DNA from: an uncultured Oscillospiraceae bacterium
GTDB lineage: Bacteria > Bacillota > Clostridia > Oscillospirales > Oscillospiraceae
DNA: 45,305 bases
Assembly: GCA_900763685.1 (NCBI GenBank)
Contig: CAAFLF010000036.1
Location: 1 to 45,305 of the forward strand
Direction: 5' to 3'
Shown here: piece after piece, positions 14,629 to 22,830 of the stretch
Layout: each line of letters opens with the position of its first letter
Numbering within the stretch: the stretch's first letter is position 1
Made by a program: the position numbers and the translations under genes
The notes under the pieces: model-generated
What the model was told of the DNA's origin: nothing
The model's input: only the letters and a program-made list of their open reading frames with translations
The model's database searches: none

Positions 14629-16734
14629 ATGAAATGCGTCATTCTGCATGAATCCCCCGGCCGTCTGCGGCTCCACGCCGCCGCCAGCCGGATGACCCTG
14701 ACCCAGGCGGATGCCTGGGAAGCCTACCTGAAGGCCCTGCCCGGGGTGCGGGACGCCGCCGTCTATGACCGGACGGGCGACCTTGTCATCACCTACCGGG
14801 GCAGCCGGGAGGAAATTTTGAAGGCCGTCGCCGCCTTCTCCTATGAAAAGCACGGGGAGCTGGCCCCGGCCAACAGCAGCCGGGCCCTGAACCGGGAGTT
14901 CCAGGACAAGCTGGGCACCGCCGTGATCCGCCGCATCCTCTCCAAGGTCTTTCTTCCCGCCCCGGCGCGGACGGTCATCGCCTTCTTCCACTGGATCAAG
15001 TACTTAAAGCGGGGCCTTGCCTGCCTGCTCCACGGGCACATCCAGGTGCCGGTGCTGGACGCCGTGGCCATCTCCGTCTCCCTCCTGCGGGGGGACTCCT
15101 CCACGGCCAGCAGCATCATGTTCCTGCTGAAGATCGGCGAGATCCTGGAGGAGTGGACCCACAAGAAGTCCGTGGCCGACCTTGCCCAGACCATGAGCCT
15201 CAACGTGGACAAGGTCTGGCTCCAGGCCGGGGACCAGGAGGTCCTGGTGAACGTCGCGGACGTACAGGTGGGGGACGTCATCATCGTCCGCACCGGCAGC
15301 CTCATCCCTCTGGACGGCGTCATCGTCAGCGGGGAGGCCAGCGTCAACCAGTCCTCCATGACCGGGGAGTCCCTCCCCGTCCACAAGGCCCCGGGCAGCT
15401 ACGTCTACGCCGGGACGGTGGTGGAGGAGGGCAGCTGCGCCCTGCGGGTGGACAAGGCCAGCGGCAGCGGCCGCTACCACCGGATCGTGGAGATGATCGA
15501 GGCCTCGGAGAAGCTGAAATCCGCCACGGAGGACAAGGCCTCCCACCTGGCGGATCAGCTTGTCCCCTGGAGCCTGGGAGCCACGGCGCTGACTTATCTT
15601 CTGACCCGGAATCCCACCAAGGCCCTGGCCATTTTGATGGTGGACTTCTCCTGCGCGCTGAAGCTCTCCATGCCCATCGCCGTCCTCTCCGCCATGCGGG
15701 AGTGCGGCAAGAGCGGCATCCGGGTGAAGGGCGGCAAGTTCCTGGAGGCCGCCGCCGAGGCGGAGACCATCGTCTTTGACAAGACCGGCACCCTGACCCA
15801 CGCCATGCCCCGCCTGGCCCTGGTGGTGCCCTTCGGCGGGCACACCGAGGACGAGATGCTGCGGCTGGCCGCCTGTCTCGAAGAGCACTACCCCCACTCC
15901 ATGGCCAACGCCGTGGTGGACGCCGCCCGGCAGCGGAACCTCCGCCACGAGGAGCGGCACTCCGAGGTGGAGTACGTGGTGGCTCACGGCATCTCCAGCC
16001 AGGTGGACGGGGAAAAGGTGGTCATTGGCAGCTACCACTTCGTCTTCCAGGACGAGGGCTGTACCCTGCCGGAGGGCGAGGAGGAGCGCTTCGCCGCCCT
16101 GCCGGACCAGTATTCCCACCTGTTTCTGGCCATCTCCGGCAAGCTGGCCGCCGTCCTCTGCGTGGAGGACCCCCTGCGGGCGGAGGCTCCCGCCATCATG
16201 GCGGAGCTGCGGCGCCTGGGCGTCACCAGGCTCGTGATGATGACCGGCGACAGCGAGCGGACTGCCCGCTCCGTGGCCGCCGCCGTGGGGGTGGACGAGT
16301 ACCGCTCCGAGGTCCTGCCGGAGGACAAGGCCGCCTTCATCCGCGCGGAGCACGCCGCCGGGCGCAAGGTCATCATGATCGGCGACGGCGTCAACGACAG
16401 CCCCGCCCTCAGCGAGGCGGACGTGGGCGTCGCCATCTCCGCCGGGGCGGCCATCGCCCGGGAGATCGCGGATGTCACCATCTCGGCGGACGATCTCGCC
16501 GCCCTGGTCCACTTCCGGGCCGTGAGCCAGGCCCTGATGGGGCGCATCCACCGGAACTACCGCTTCATCATGTCCTTCAACCTGGGACTGATCCTGCTGG
16601 GCGTGGCCGGGGTCCTGCCCCCCGCCACCTCCGCCCTGCTGCATAACCTCTCCACCCTGGGCGTGGCCCTTGAGAGCATGAAGGACCTCCTCCCGCCGGA
16701 GGAGCCCGCCCTCCCCGCCCCGGAGGAAGCGTGA
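14629..16734 (+). CDS. Heavy-metal P1B-type ATPase with atypical F-S-C membrane motif
   Basis: A 701-residue metal-transporting P-type ATPase. An N-terminal HMA-like ferredoxin-fold domain (about 1-70) lacks CxxC. The A-domain has TGES (245-248), the P-domain has the phosphorylated Asp in DKTGT (384-388), and the N-domain carries the HP-type loop EEHYPHSMANAVV; MTGDS and GDGVNDSPAL are present. All catalytic motifs are intact, so it should be an active pump. The membrane metal motif, normally C-P-C before ALGLATP, reads F-S-C (340-342) followed by ALKLSMP, so it does not fit the classical Cu, Zn/Cd or Co classes. Substrate is uncertain; Mn, Zn or Fe are possible. The pump is co-transcribed with the DUF6110-like gene; GGAGG lies 9 nt before the ATG. 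Confidence 0.9.
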   Translation: MKCVILHESPGRLRLHAAASRMTLTQADAWEAYLKALPGVRDAAVYDRTGDLVITYRGSREEILKAVAAFSYEKHGELAPANSSRALNREFQDKLGTAVIRRILSKVFLPAPARTVIAFFHWIKYLKRGLACLLHGHIQVPVLDAVAISVSLLRGDSSTASSIMFLLKIGEILEEWTHKKSVADLAQTMSLNVDKVWLQAGDQEVLVNVADVQVGDVIIVRTGSLIPLDGVIVSGEASVNQSSMTGESLPVHKAPGSYVYAGTVVEEGSCALRVDKASGSGRYHRIVEMIEASEKLKSATEDKASHLADQLVPWSLGATALTYLLTRNPTKALAILMVDFSCALKLSMPIAVLSAMRECGKSGIRVKGGKFLEAAAEAETIVFDKTGTLTHAMPRLALVVPFGGHTEDEMLRLAACLEEHYPHSMANAVVDAARQRNLRHEERHSEVEYVVAHGISSQVDGEKVVIGSYHFVFQDEGCTLPEGEEERFAALPDQYSHLFLAISGKLAAVLCVEDPLRAEAPAIMAELRRLGVTRLVMMTGDSERTARSVAAAVGVDEYRSEVLPEDKAAFIRAEHAAGRKVIMIGDGVNDSPALSEADVGVAISAGAAIAREIADVTISADDLAALVHFRAVSQALMGRIHRNYRFIMSFNLGLILLGVAGVLPPATSALLHNLSTLGVALESMKDLLPPEEPALPAPEEA

Positions 16735-16756
16735 GTTTTTCCCAAAAAGCGCAAAG

Positions 16757-16800
16757 AAGCGCCGCCGGAAGCCAAAAGGCTTCCGGCGGCGCTTTGCCAT
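16757..16800. terminator. Bidirectional terminator between the ATPase and DUF1576 genes
   Basis: A 17-bp perfect stem (AAGCGCCGCCGGAAGCC, loop AAAA). It lies between two convergent genes; the minus-strand exit is TTCTTTGCGCTTTTT. Confidence 0.75.
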
Positions 16801-16844
16801 CCCGTCCGGCGGAGGAAGGAGGAGACCGCCGGACGGGAAAGGGA

Positions 16845-18236
16845 TCAGAGAGCGTCCCCGCCCCGGGCGGGGGGATCGCCGCGCTCGGGGGTGTCGGCGG
16901 CGCAGGGGGTCTTGATGCCGTCCCGGGTCTTCTCCGGGTCCAGGGGGGCGGTGTCCCGGAAGATGTCGAAGTAATCCCGGTTTCCGATGCGGGCCCAGCG
17001 GTGACGGCCCAGGGCCGTGGCCACGGGATAGAGCACGATGGCGATGAGCCCGCCGGAGAACCCGTTGTTGTAGAGGTTCATGCCCTCCACCGGGCCGCTG
17101 GTCTGCAGCACCAGGCAGGAGTGGATGAAGCCCGCGAGGACGCCCCAGAACCAGCCGAAGTGGCCGGAGATGGGGGCCAGGGTGGTGCCGAAGAGGGCCG
17201 CCAGCTGGAGGGACGGGGTGTCCGGCGTCGCGTGCATGCCGTAGGCTCCCAGGGCCACGCCCAGGATCACGGGGATGATGTTCCCCGCGTGCTTGCCGAA
17301 GGCGGAGAAGCCCATGATGGCGAGAAGCCCGCCGATGGTGGGGCCGTTGAACTGCCCGTCGATGAGAAAGAGGTAGACCATGCCGAAAAGGCCGTTGATG
17401 CCGGCGTTCACCAGCACCGCACCGGGGCCGAACATCCGGAGGTAGTCGCTGGGCACCCGGCCGGTGGTGCCGAGAAGGCGGCAGTAGTCCGCCCAGACCT
17501 CCTTGCGGCGCTTGCCCGTGGCCATGAGGCCCAGGCAGATGAGGAGCAGGCAGAAGAGGTCCATCACCAGGATGATCTCCGTCTGATGCTCATCGTACCA
17601 GTAGAGGACCTGGGTGGGCCGGTCGCCGAAGGCCGTCAGCACCGGCACGATCATCATGGCCAGGAGCCCGCAGGCGAAGCCCATGTTGTAGAGGTTCATG
17701 CCGTTCTGGATCTTATAGGTGTAGGCCGAGAGGGGCGGCAGCAGGAAGCCCAACAGCATCCCCGCGGCGAAGGCCAGGGGCAGCGAGGCGTGGACCGAGC
17801 CGAAGGCCAGGAAACTGATGAGGGGCGAGAGGGCCGTGGAGAGGAGGCCCACCCCGGCGTACTTGGAAAAGGGCTCATGCTGGTACTTCGCGTAGCACCA
17901 GGTGCCCAGGAGGATGGGCGTGATGTTGAGAAGGTTCTTGCCGAAGAGGGCGAAGCCCGCCATGAGGCTCAGCTCCACCAGGGTGAAGCCGTTGTAGGCG
18001 TCCCCGGAGAGCTGGATAATGAGGACGGAGACCAAGGTCACGAGCCCGGCGTTCACCAGGGCCGGGCCGATGCCCGCGAGGTAGAAGTAGTCCGTGATGA
18101 GCAGGTCCTGCTCCGTCATGATGGAATGGAGACCCCGGAGGATCTCCGCCGGGGAGGAGAGCAGGAAGCCCAGGGCGATGAAGCCCAGGGAGAAGGCCAG
18201 GCCGACCAGGAACAGGGGGTGAAAGCGTTTTCGCAA
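16845..18236 (-). CDS. DUF1576 family multi-pass membrane protein
   Basis: A 463-residue integral membrane protein with about ten to twelve hydrophobic segments. Two related halves are visible: each has NAGLVTLVS/NAGINGLFG, a Gly-rich GFALFGKNLLNI/GFSAFGKHAGNI stretch and GMNLYNMGFACG/GMNLYNNGFSGG. This internal duplication resembles a transporter, but no substrate is known; DUF1576 has no assigned function. The start is taken as TTG at 18236, because AAAGGAGGT sits 5 nt upstream and the product begins MRKRFHPLF ahead of the first TM. Earlier in-frame starts would run through the M23 gene on the other strand and are rejected. It stands alone between the metal ATPase and the SpoIIQ-like gene. 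Confidence 0.82.
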   Translation of the reverse strand: MRKRFHPLFLVGLAFSLGFIALGFLLSSPAEILRGLHSIMTEQDLLITDYFYLAGIGPALVNAGLVTLVSVLIIQLSGDAYNGFTLVELSLMAGFALFGKNLLNITPILLGTWCYAKYQHEPFSKYAGVGLLSTALSPLISFLAFGSVHASLPLAFAAGMLLGFLLPPLSAYTYKIQNGMNLYNMGFACGLLAMMIVPVLTAFGDRPTQVLYWYDEHQTEIILVMDLFCLLLICLGLMATGKRRKEVWADYCRLLGTTGRVPSDYLRMFGPGAVLVNAGINGLFGMVYLFLIDGQFNGPTIGGLLAIMGFSAFGKHAGNIIPVILGVALGAYGMHATPDTPSLQLAALFGTTLAPISGHFGWFWGVLAGFIHSCLVLQTSGPVEGMNLYNNGFSGGLIAIVLYPVATALGRHRWARIGNRDYFDIFRDTAPLDPEKTRDGIKTPCAADTPERGDPPARGGDAL

Positions 18237-18428
18237 GGGGGACCTCCTTTGTAGGGTATCTTGTTTTCTTAACGCCAGCTTAACACTGACACCAGTATAC
18301 CGGAGGGGGCCGGGTCCTGGCAAGGGGTTTTGTGAAAGAATGGACAAGAGCGGCGAAAAATTTTCTTCCAGCGCCGGTATAGAACCGCCCTCCCCCGGCA
18401 AAACTGGGAGAAAAAGGAGGGATACACC

Positions 18429-19127
18429 ATGCGACATCAATCGAAGACCCAGGGCTTCTGGGGCTGGGTGGTGCTGGGGCTCTGCGCCCTGGCGGTGCTG
18501 GCCGGGGCCTTCCAGGCATCCCGGACGAAGACCGCCAAGGACCCCCAGGCCATCGAGACCCCTAGCGTCATCCTGGACCAGACCGACCCCAAGGGAGACG
18601 ACGCGGAGGAGGTCTCCGTGCCCGTCACCATCCCCGTTCTGCCGGAGAAGCCGGAGGTCCCGGCCTCCGCCGGGACGGACGAGCCGGAACCGGCGGAACC
18701 CATTATCGCCGCCGCGCCCCAGATCACCGTCCCGCCTCTCGACGGGGAGACGGTGGCGGCCTTCTCGGCGGACGCCCTGCAGTATAACGACACCCTGGCG
18801 GACTGGCGGACCCACGAGGGCCTGGACATCGCCGCCGCCGAGGGCACGGAAGTTTGCGCCGCCCGGGCCGGGACGGTGGAATCCGTCACGGTGAACGACC
18901 TTCTGGGCAGCACCGTGGTCCTGGACCACGGGGACGGCCGCAAGACCATCTACGCGAGCCTGGACCCGGAAGTCCCCGTGAAGGCCGGGGACAGCGTCCG
19001 GGCCGGGCAGGCCATCGGCGCCGTGGGCAACAGTTCCCTCAGCGAGACGGCCCTGGGCCCCCACCTGCACTTCGCCGTCCTGCAGGACGAGGAGCCCATC
19101 GACCCCCAGGATTTCCTGGAGAACTGA
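18429..19127 (+). CDS. M23 peptidase-domain membrane protein, SpoIIQ-like
   Basis: A 232-residue protein with one N-terminal TM (about 11-29), a Pro/Glu-rich extracytoplasmic linker (35-100) and a C-terminal LytM/M23 domain (about 118-228). Zinc ligands appear intact: H129 and D133 in DWRTHEGLDI, and HLH (212-214). Size, layout and the DWRTHEGLDI motif match clostridial SpoIIQ, the forespore partner of SpoIIIAH that keeps a LytM fold and, in clostridia, often the metal site. A vegetative envelope endopeptidase is the alternative. AAGGAGGG lies 7 nt before the ATG. I found no convincing SigF promoter by eye. Confidence 0.8.
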   Translation: MRHQSKTQGFWGWVVLGLCALAVLAGAFQASRTKTAKDPQAIETPSVILDQTDPKGDDAEEVSVPVTIPVLPEKPEVPASAGTDEPEPAEPIIAAAPQITVPPLDGETVAAFSADALQYNDTLADWRTHEGLDIAAAEGTEVCAARAGTVESVTVNDLLGSTVVLDHGDGRKTIYASLDPEVPVKAGDSVRAGQAIGAVGNSSLSETALGPHLHFAVLQDEEPIDPQDFLEN

Positions 19128-19134
19128 AAAAAGC

Positions 19135-19168
19135 GCCCCGGGAGCTTTTCTCCCGGGGCGGCTTTTTA
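19135..19168. terminator. Terminator between the M23 gene and mscS
   Basis: A 10-bp stem (GCCCCGGGAG, loop of 5) followed by GGCTTTTTATT on the plus strand and by GCTTTTTTCAG on the minus strand; serves both convergent genes. It overlaps the last codon of mscS by a few bases. Confidence 0.8.
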
Positions 19169-19984
19169 TTGCACCACGTGGACGTTCAGGTGGTCGTAGG
19201 TCATCTCCACGCCGCGGGCGGCGAAGCTCTCCCGCAGGGCTTCCCGCAGGTCCTCGTAGACCTGCCAGTAGTCCTCGGTCTTCGCCCAGCAGCGGAGGGT
19301 GTACTCGATGGAACTTGCGCCGTAGTCCGTCAGCCGGACCACCGGGGCGGGGTCCGGGAGGATGTTGGCGGTCTTCCCCATGGCGTCCCGGCAGGCGGCC
19401 TTCACCGTGTCCGTGGGGGCGTCGTAGGAGGCGGTCACCTTGCAGACCACCCGGCGGCGGCCCAGGGTGGAGAAATTCGTGATCCGGGAGGCGGAGAGCT
19501 CCTTGTTGGGCTGGAGGACGATCTGGCCGTCAAAGGTCTCCAGCTTCGTATAGGAGAGGCCCATCTCCCGCACCGTTCCGGCGGCGCCGCCGCTGGTCTC
19601 GATATAGTCCCCCACCTGGAAGGGGTGGGTGGAGAGGATGACCGCCCCGCCCGCCACGTTGCCGATGAGGCTTTCGGTGGCCAGGGTCACGCCCAGGGTC
19701 AGGACGCTGAGGAGGGCCGTCAGGGAGGTCATGTTCACCCCCAGGCAGCCGCAGACCAGGATCACCGCCAGGACGTAGAGCAGCGCCTTCACGCCCCGGC
19801 GGAGGTAGGTCCCCACCTGGGGATTGATCCGGGACTTCGCCAGCATCCGGTCCAGAAAGCGCAGCAGGAGCCGGATGACGAGAAGGCAGATGAGGGCCGC
19901 CAGCACGGCCTCCAGAATTTTTCCCAGCTGGAAGCCCCCTACCGAGAGCTTCATGGCCTGCTGGACTTCTTCCGTAATGGGCAC
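19166..19984 (-). CDS. mscS: MscS-family mechanosensitive ion channel
   Basis: A 272-residue membrane channel that opens on hypo-osmotic swelling. Three TM segments (about 20-42, 62-82, 86-115) are followed by the beta domain and the alpha/beta cytoplasmic cage. The pore helix and the post-TM3 signature are visible as GNVAGGAVILSTHPFQVGDYIE. The length is that of small-conductance MscS. The start is GTG at 19984, with GGGGTGA just upstream, overlapping the end of udp (4-nt gap), so the two are probably translated from one message. Confidence 0.92.
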   Translation of the reverse strand: MPITEEVQQAMKLSVGGFQLGKILEAVLAALICLLVIRLLLRFLDRMLAKSRINPQVGTYLRRGVKALLYVLAVILVCGCLGVNMTSLTALLSVLTLGVTLATESLIGNVAGGAVILSTHPFQVGDYIETSGGAAGTVREMGLSYTKLETFDGQIVLQPNKELSASRITNFSTLGRRRVVCKVTASYDAPTDTVKAACRDAMGKTANILPDPAPVVRLTDYGASSIEYTLRCWAKTEDYWQVYEDLREALRESFAARGVEMTYDHLNVHVVQ

Positions 19985-19988
19985 GCGC

Positions 19989-20762
19989 TCACCCCCGGGC
20001 GGCCCGGTCCTGCTGGATCAGGAGCTTCAGGGCCTCCACCGCCACCTTCACGGAGGCGGTGGTATCCTCGCTCATGGTCTGGTCCAGACCGGCCTTCTCC
20101 CGCTCCTGGTTCCACACCACGTGGAAGCAGGAGCCGCAGCGGACGCCCAGGGCCGCCGCCACCACGAAGAGGGCGGCGGACTCCATCTCGCTGGCCTTGA
20201 CGCCGAGACGCTTCCAGCTCTCCCACTTCTGCTGCAGCTCATAGTAGACCGGGGAGGCCTCAGGGCTGTGCTGGCCATAGAAGCTGTCCTTGCACTGGAC
20301 GACGCCGGTGTGCAGGGGGTAGCCCAGGTTCCGGGTGGCCTGGACCAGGCAGTTGGTGACGTCCAGGTCCGCCACGGCGGGGAACTCGATGGGGGCGTAC
20401 TCCCGGCTCGTGTGCTCATAGCGGATGGCGGCGGTGGCCACCACGATGTCCCCGGAGCGGACGGGCAGGTCGATGCCGCCGCAGGTGCCGGTGCGGATAA
20501 AGGTCTTGACGCCGCACTTCACCAGCTCCTCCATGGCGATGGCGGCGGAGGGGCCGCCGATGCCGGTGGAGCAAACGCTGACGGTCTCCCCAAGGAGCTT
20601 GCCGGTGTAGACGTTGTACTCCCGGTTCTGGGCCACCTGGTGGGCGTCCTCAAAGAGGGCGGCGATGGCGGGCACCCGTCCGGGGTCCCCCGGCAGGACG
20701 CAGTAGGCGCCCACGTCTCCGGGGGCGCAGTGGATGTGGTACTGTTTCGGCAGATCGTGCAT
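19989..20762 (-). CDS. udp: Uridine phosphorylase (nucleoside phosphorylase family)
   Basis: A 257-residue cytoplasmic enzyme of the PNP/UDP-phosphorylase superfamily, which cleaves uridine with phosphate to uracil and ribose-1-phosphate. Visible signatures are the phosphate-binding [13 protein letters not shown] near residue 23, the [15 protein letters not shown] segment, [10 protein letters not shown] and the ribose-contacting [10 protein letters not shown]. The length (about 255) matches Udp. Purine or broader nucleoside specificity cannot be excluded. It lies upstream of mscS. Confidence 0.9.
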   Translation of the reverse strand: MHDLPKQYHIHCAPGDVGAYCVLPGDPGRVPAIAALFEDAHQVAQNREYNVYTGKLLGETVSVCSTGIGGPSAAIAMEELVKCGVKTFIRTGTCGGIDLPVRSGDIVVATAAIRYEHTSREYAPIEFPAVADLDVTNCLVQATRNLGYPLHTGVVQCKDSFYGQHSPEASPVYYELQQKWESWKRLGVKASEMESAALFVVAAALGVRCGSCFHVVWNQEREKAGLDQTMSEDTTASVKVAVEALKLLIQQDRAARG

Positions 20763-20824
20763 GGTCTTTCCCCTTTCTCCGCGCGCTGCGCGGCAAACGA
20801 TGGCGGTATTCTTTGGAAAGCAAC

Positions 20825-20848
20825 GGGGACGCCCGCTGGGGCGTCCCT
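20825..20848 (-). terminator. Hairpin 3' of the zinc-ribbon membrane gene
   Basis: A 9-bp perfect stem (GGGACGCCC, loop of 4) right after the stop. No good T-run follows on the minus strand (CGTTGCTTTCC), so its terminator activity is doubtful. Confidence 0.4.
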
Positions 20849-20855
20849 CGGATTC

Positions 20856-21293
20856 TCAGGTCTTGCCGTGGATCTCCGCGCCGCACTTGGGGCAGGTGAT
20901 GATGACCTTGCCCTTGCCCACCGGCACCCGGCAGATGGTCTTGCAGCGCTTACAGGTGAAGTACTTGTGCTCCGTGTCCGCCCGGCGGGCCTTGGCGGCG
21001 GAGGCGGCGCCCCGGCGCCGGGACCGGGCCTGGAGCCACTTCTGGTTTTCCGCCTGGCGCTTGTAGAGGTTCCGGGAGAACATCCGGAAGAGGACCAGCA
21101 CCCAGAGGACGACGCTGCCGTAGTAGAGCGCCAGGCCCACATAGGCAAGGCCGTTCCGCTGGCGCATCAGGATGGTGGCCAGCAGGTCCGCCCCGATGGA
21201 GACCCAGAGCATGGCGATGTTCAGCTGGTCCACGCCGTTGCGGCCATACATGAAGCGGGCCATGGCGTCCCGCATCCGCGCGAAAAACTGCAT
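20856..21293 (-). CDS. Small membrane protein with C-terminal zinc ribbon
   Basis: A 145-residue protein. Residues 1-25 are basic and amphipathic (MQFFARMRDAMARFMYGRNG), two hydrophobic segments follow (about 25-46 and 50-72), then a basic linker (RSRRRGAASAAKARRAD) and a zinc ribbon CKRCKT...CPKCG near the end. This pattern recurs in clostridial proteins annotated as hypothetical; no function is known. The ATG at 21293 is preferred because AAGGGAG is 8 nt upstream; a GTG six codons earlier is possible. It lies upstream of udp with a hairpin between. Confidence 0.75.
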   Translation of the reverse strand: MQFFARMRDAMARFMYGRNGVDQLNIAMLWVSIGADLLATILMRQRNGLAYVGLALYYGSVVLWVLVLFRMFSRNLYKRQAENQKWLQARSRRRGAASAAKARRADTEHKYFTCKRCKTICRVPVGKGKVIITCPKCGAEIHGKT

Positions 21294-21467
21294 GAGGAAG
21301 ACTCCCTTCACGGAACCGTTTCACCGGCGGGGGACATCGCCTCCGCCGGGATACCCGTATTCTACACGCGATTTTCCGCCGAGGCAACCGTCCCGGTGCG
21401 GAATTTACAAATAATTAATTTCGCCATTTCGCCGAAGCGGCGGAGCCGCGAACTTTCAGAAATCGCG

Positions 21468-21497
21468 CAGGGCGGGACTTTCGTCCCGCCCTGGTCT
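21468..21497. terminator. Terminator after trxA
   Basis: An 11-bp perfect stem (CAGGGCGGGAC, loop of 4). The plus-strand exit is GTCTTTTAG; the minus-strand exit CGCGATTTCTG is weaker. It lies directly after the trxA stop. Confidence 0.6.
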
Positions 21498-21498
21498 T

Positions 21499-21813
21499 TT
21501 AGAGATTCTCCTGGATGAGGCCGTCGTAGACAGCCTCGGGCATGACGCCCACCTTGCGGGCGATCTCCCGGCCGCCCTTCAAAAAGACCACCGTGGGGAT
21601 GCTCATGACGCCGAAGTGGCGGGCAAGCTCCGGGTCCTGGTCCACGTTGATCTTGCCCACCCGGGCCTTGCCGTCGTAGCGCTCGGCCAGGGTCTCCACC
21701 GTGGGGCCCAGCATCTTGCAGGGGCCGCACCAGTCGGCCCAGAAGTCCACCACCACCAGCTTATCGTCGGTGGATGCCTCGGCGAAGCCCGCCGCGTTCC
21801 AATACTCCAACAT
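21499..21813 (-). CDS. trxA: Thioredoxin
   Basis: A 104-residue cytoplasmic thioredoxin, the standard length. The active site is WCGPC (28-32), inside VVDFWADWCGPCKML; the cis-proline loop is SIPTVVFLKGG. It reduces protein disulfides. Two ATGs are close together: the one at 21813 is chosen because the AGGAGG site is 8 nt away, while the other is only about 2 nt from it. The gene lies 38 nt downstream of a TrxB-like flavoprotein and should be its substrate. Confidence 0.95.
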   Translation of the reverse strand: MLEYWNAAGFAEASTDDKLVVVDFWADWCGPCKMLGPTVETLAERYDGKARVGKINVDQDPELARHFGVMSIPTVVFLKGGREIARKVGVMPEAVYDGLIQENL

Positions 21814-21851
21814 ATCCATTTCCTCCTTCTCCGGGGACCTGCCCCGGTCAC

Positions 21852-22661
21852 TTATCCTTGCCTGTCCGCCCACTTGGCGGCGCTCTGCCCCGCGATGAGG
21901 CCCTCGCCCACGGCTTTCGCCACCTGGTAGGGCGCTCCGGTACAGTCCCCGGCGGCGAAGACGCCGGGGAGGTTGGTGGCCATCTGCCGGTCCACGGTGA
22001 CGGAGCCATTCTCCATCGCGAGACCCGGCAGCAGGGCCGCCGGCGCCACGGCGGGCCGCAGCAGGAAGACGGCGTCGGCGGCCTCCTCCCGTCCGTTCAC
22101 CCGGACGCCGGTGACGGCCTCCTCCCCCAAGATCTCCACTCCCTGGGGCCGGTCATAGTAGCGGACGGCGCAGCCGATGCCCCGCAGGAAGTCCGCCTCC
22201 CGCTCCGCGCTCCCGGTCCAGCCCAGAACGACCACGTTCCGGCCCCGGTAGAGCATCCCGTCGCAGGTGGCGCAGTAGCTGACGCCCCGGCCCAGGAGCC
22301 GTTCCTCCCCCGGCAGGGGCTTGCCCCGGACGGCGCCCGCCGCCAGGATGAGGGCCCTGCCCTCGAAGACCTGGTCCTCCCCGCTGAGATACCAGCGGTC
22401 CCCCACCGGCATGGCGGAGAGGACCCGGAGCTCCCGGAGCTCCGCCCCGGAGGCCTCCGCATGGCGGCGGAAGGCCGTCAGCAGCTCCGCCCCGGTGACG
22501 CCGGGAAGGCCCAGGTAGTTCTCCACCCGTTCCGCCTTCCAGAGAGGGCTGTCCTCCATGGGGGAGGAGAGCAGCAGCACGGTCTTGCCCCGGACGCGGC
22601 CGTTGATGGCGGCGCTGAGGCCCGCCGGGCCGCCGCCCACGATGAGGATATCATAGCACAC
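21852..22661 (-). CDS. Thioredoxin reductase-like flavoprotein without NADPH motifs (FFTR-like)
   Basis: A 269-residue FAD protein of the TrxB family. The FAD dinucleotide motif is GGGPAG (9-14), the redox-active motif is CATC (130-133), and the C-terminal FAD motif is GVFAAGDC (233-240). It is shorter than ordinary TrxB (about 305-320). The central domain, which in TrxB binds NADPH, is reduced: the GGGxSA fingerprint reads GWTGSA (147-152), and the HRRxxxR motif for the 2'-phosphate is missing; the corresponding stretch reads RYYDRPQGVEILGEE. This matches the ferredoxin-dependent flavin thioredoxin reductases described in clostridia, which take electrons from ferredoxin. The start is GTG at 22661 with GGGAG upstream. 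Enzyme type is inference; the missing motifs are seen directly. Confidence 0.85.
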   Translation of the reverse strand: MCYDILIVGGGPAGLSAAINGRVRGKTVLLLSSPMEDSPLWKAERVENYLGLPGVTGAELLTAFRRHAEASGAELRELRVLSAMPVGDRWYLSGEDQVFEGRALILAAGAVRGKPLPGEERLLGRGVSYCATCDGMLYRGRNVVVLGWTGSAEREADFLRGIGCAVRYYDRPQGVEILGEEAVTGVRVNGREEAADAVFLLRPAVAPAALLPGLAMENGSVTVDRQMATNLPGVFAAGDCTGAPYQVAKAVGEGLIAGQSAAKWADRQG

Positions 22662-22752
22662 GCTCCCACTCCCTTTCTTGGCTGATGGTAGCATACCTCA
22701 TTTCCCAGAAAATATCTGTCGCATTTGCAACGAAAACGTCGATTTCCCCCGG

Positions 22753-22781
22753 TTGCTTTTCCGGGGAAGCTCTGCTACAAT
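22753..22781 (+). promoter_or_regulatory. Promoter of rpe-recR
   Basis: TTGCTT (22753-22758), 17-bp spacer, TACAAT (22776-22781), about 45 nt before the rpe start. Confidence 0.7.
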
Positions 22782-22830
22782 ACGAAGTTGAACATCACCC
22801 GCGGCCATCGCCGGGAAAGGGGTTTTATTT

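Noticed and set aside
18237..19070. N-terminal extension of the DUF1576 protein
   Set aside because: It lies opposite the SpoIIQ-like gene and a promoter region; the TTG at 18236 has an excellent Shine-Dalgarno.
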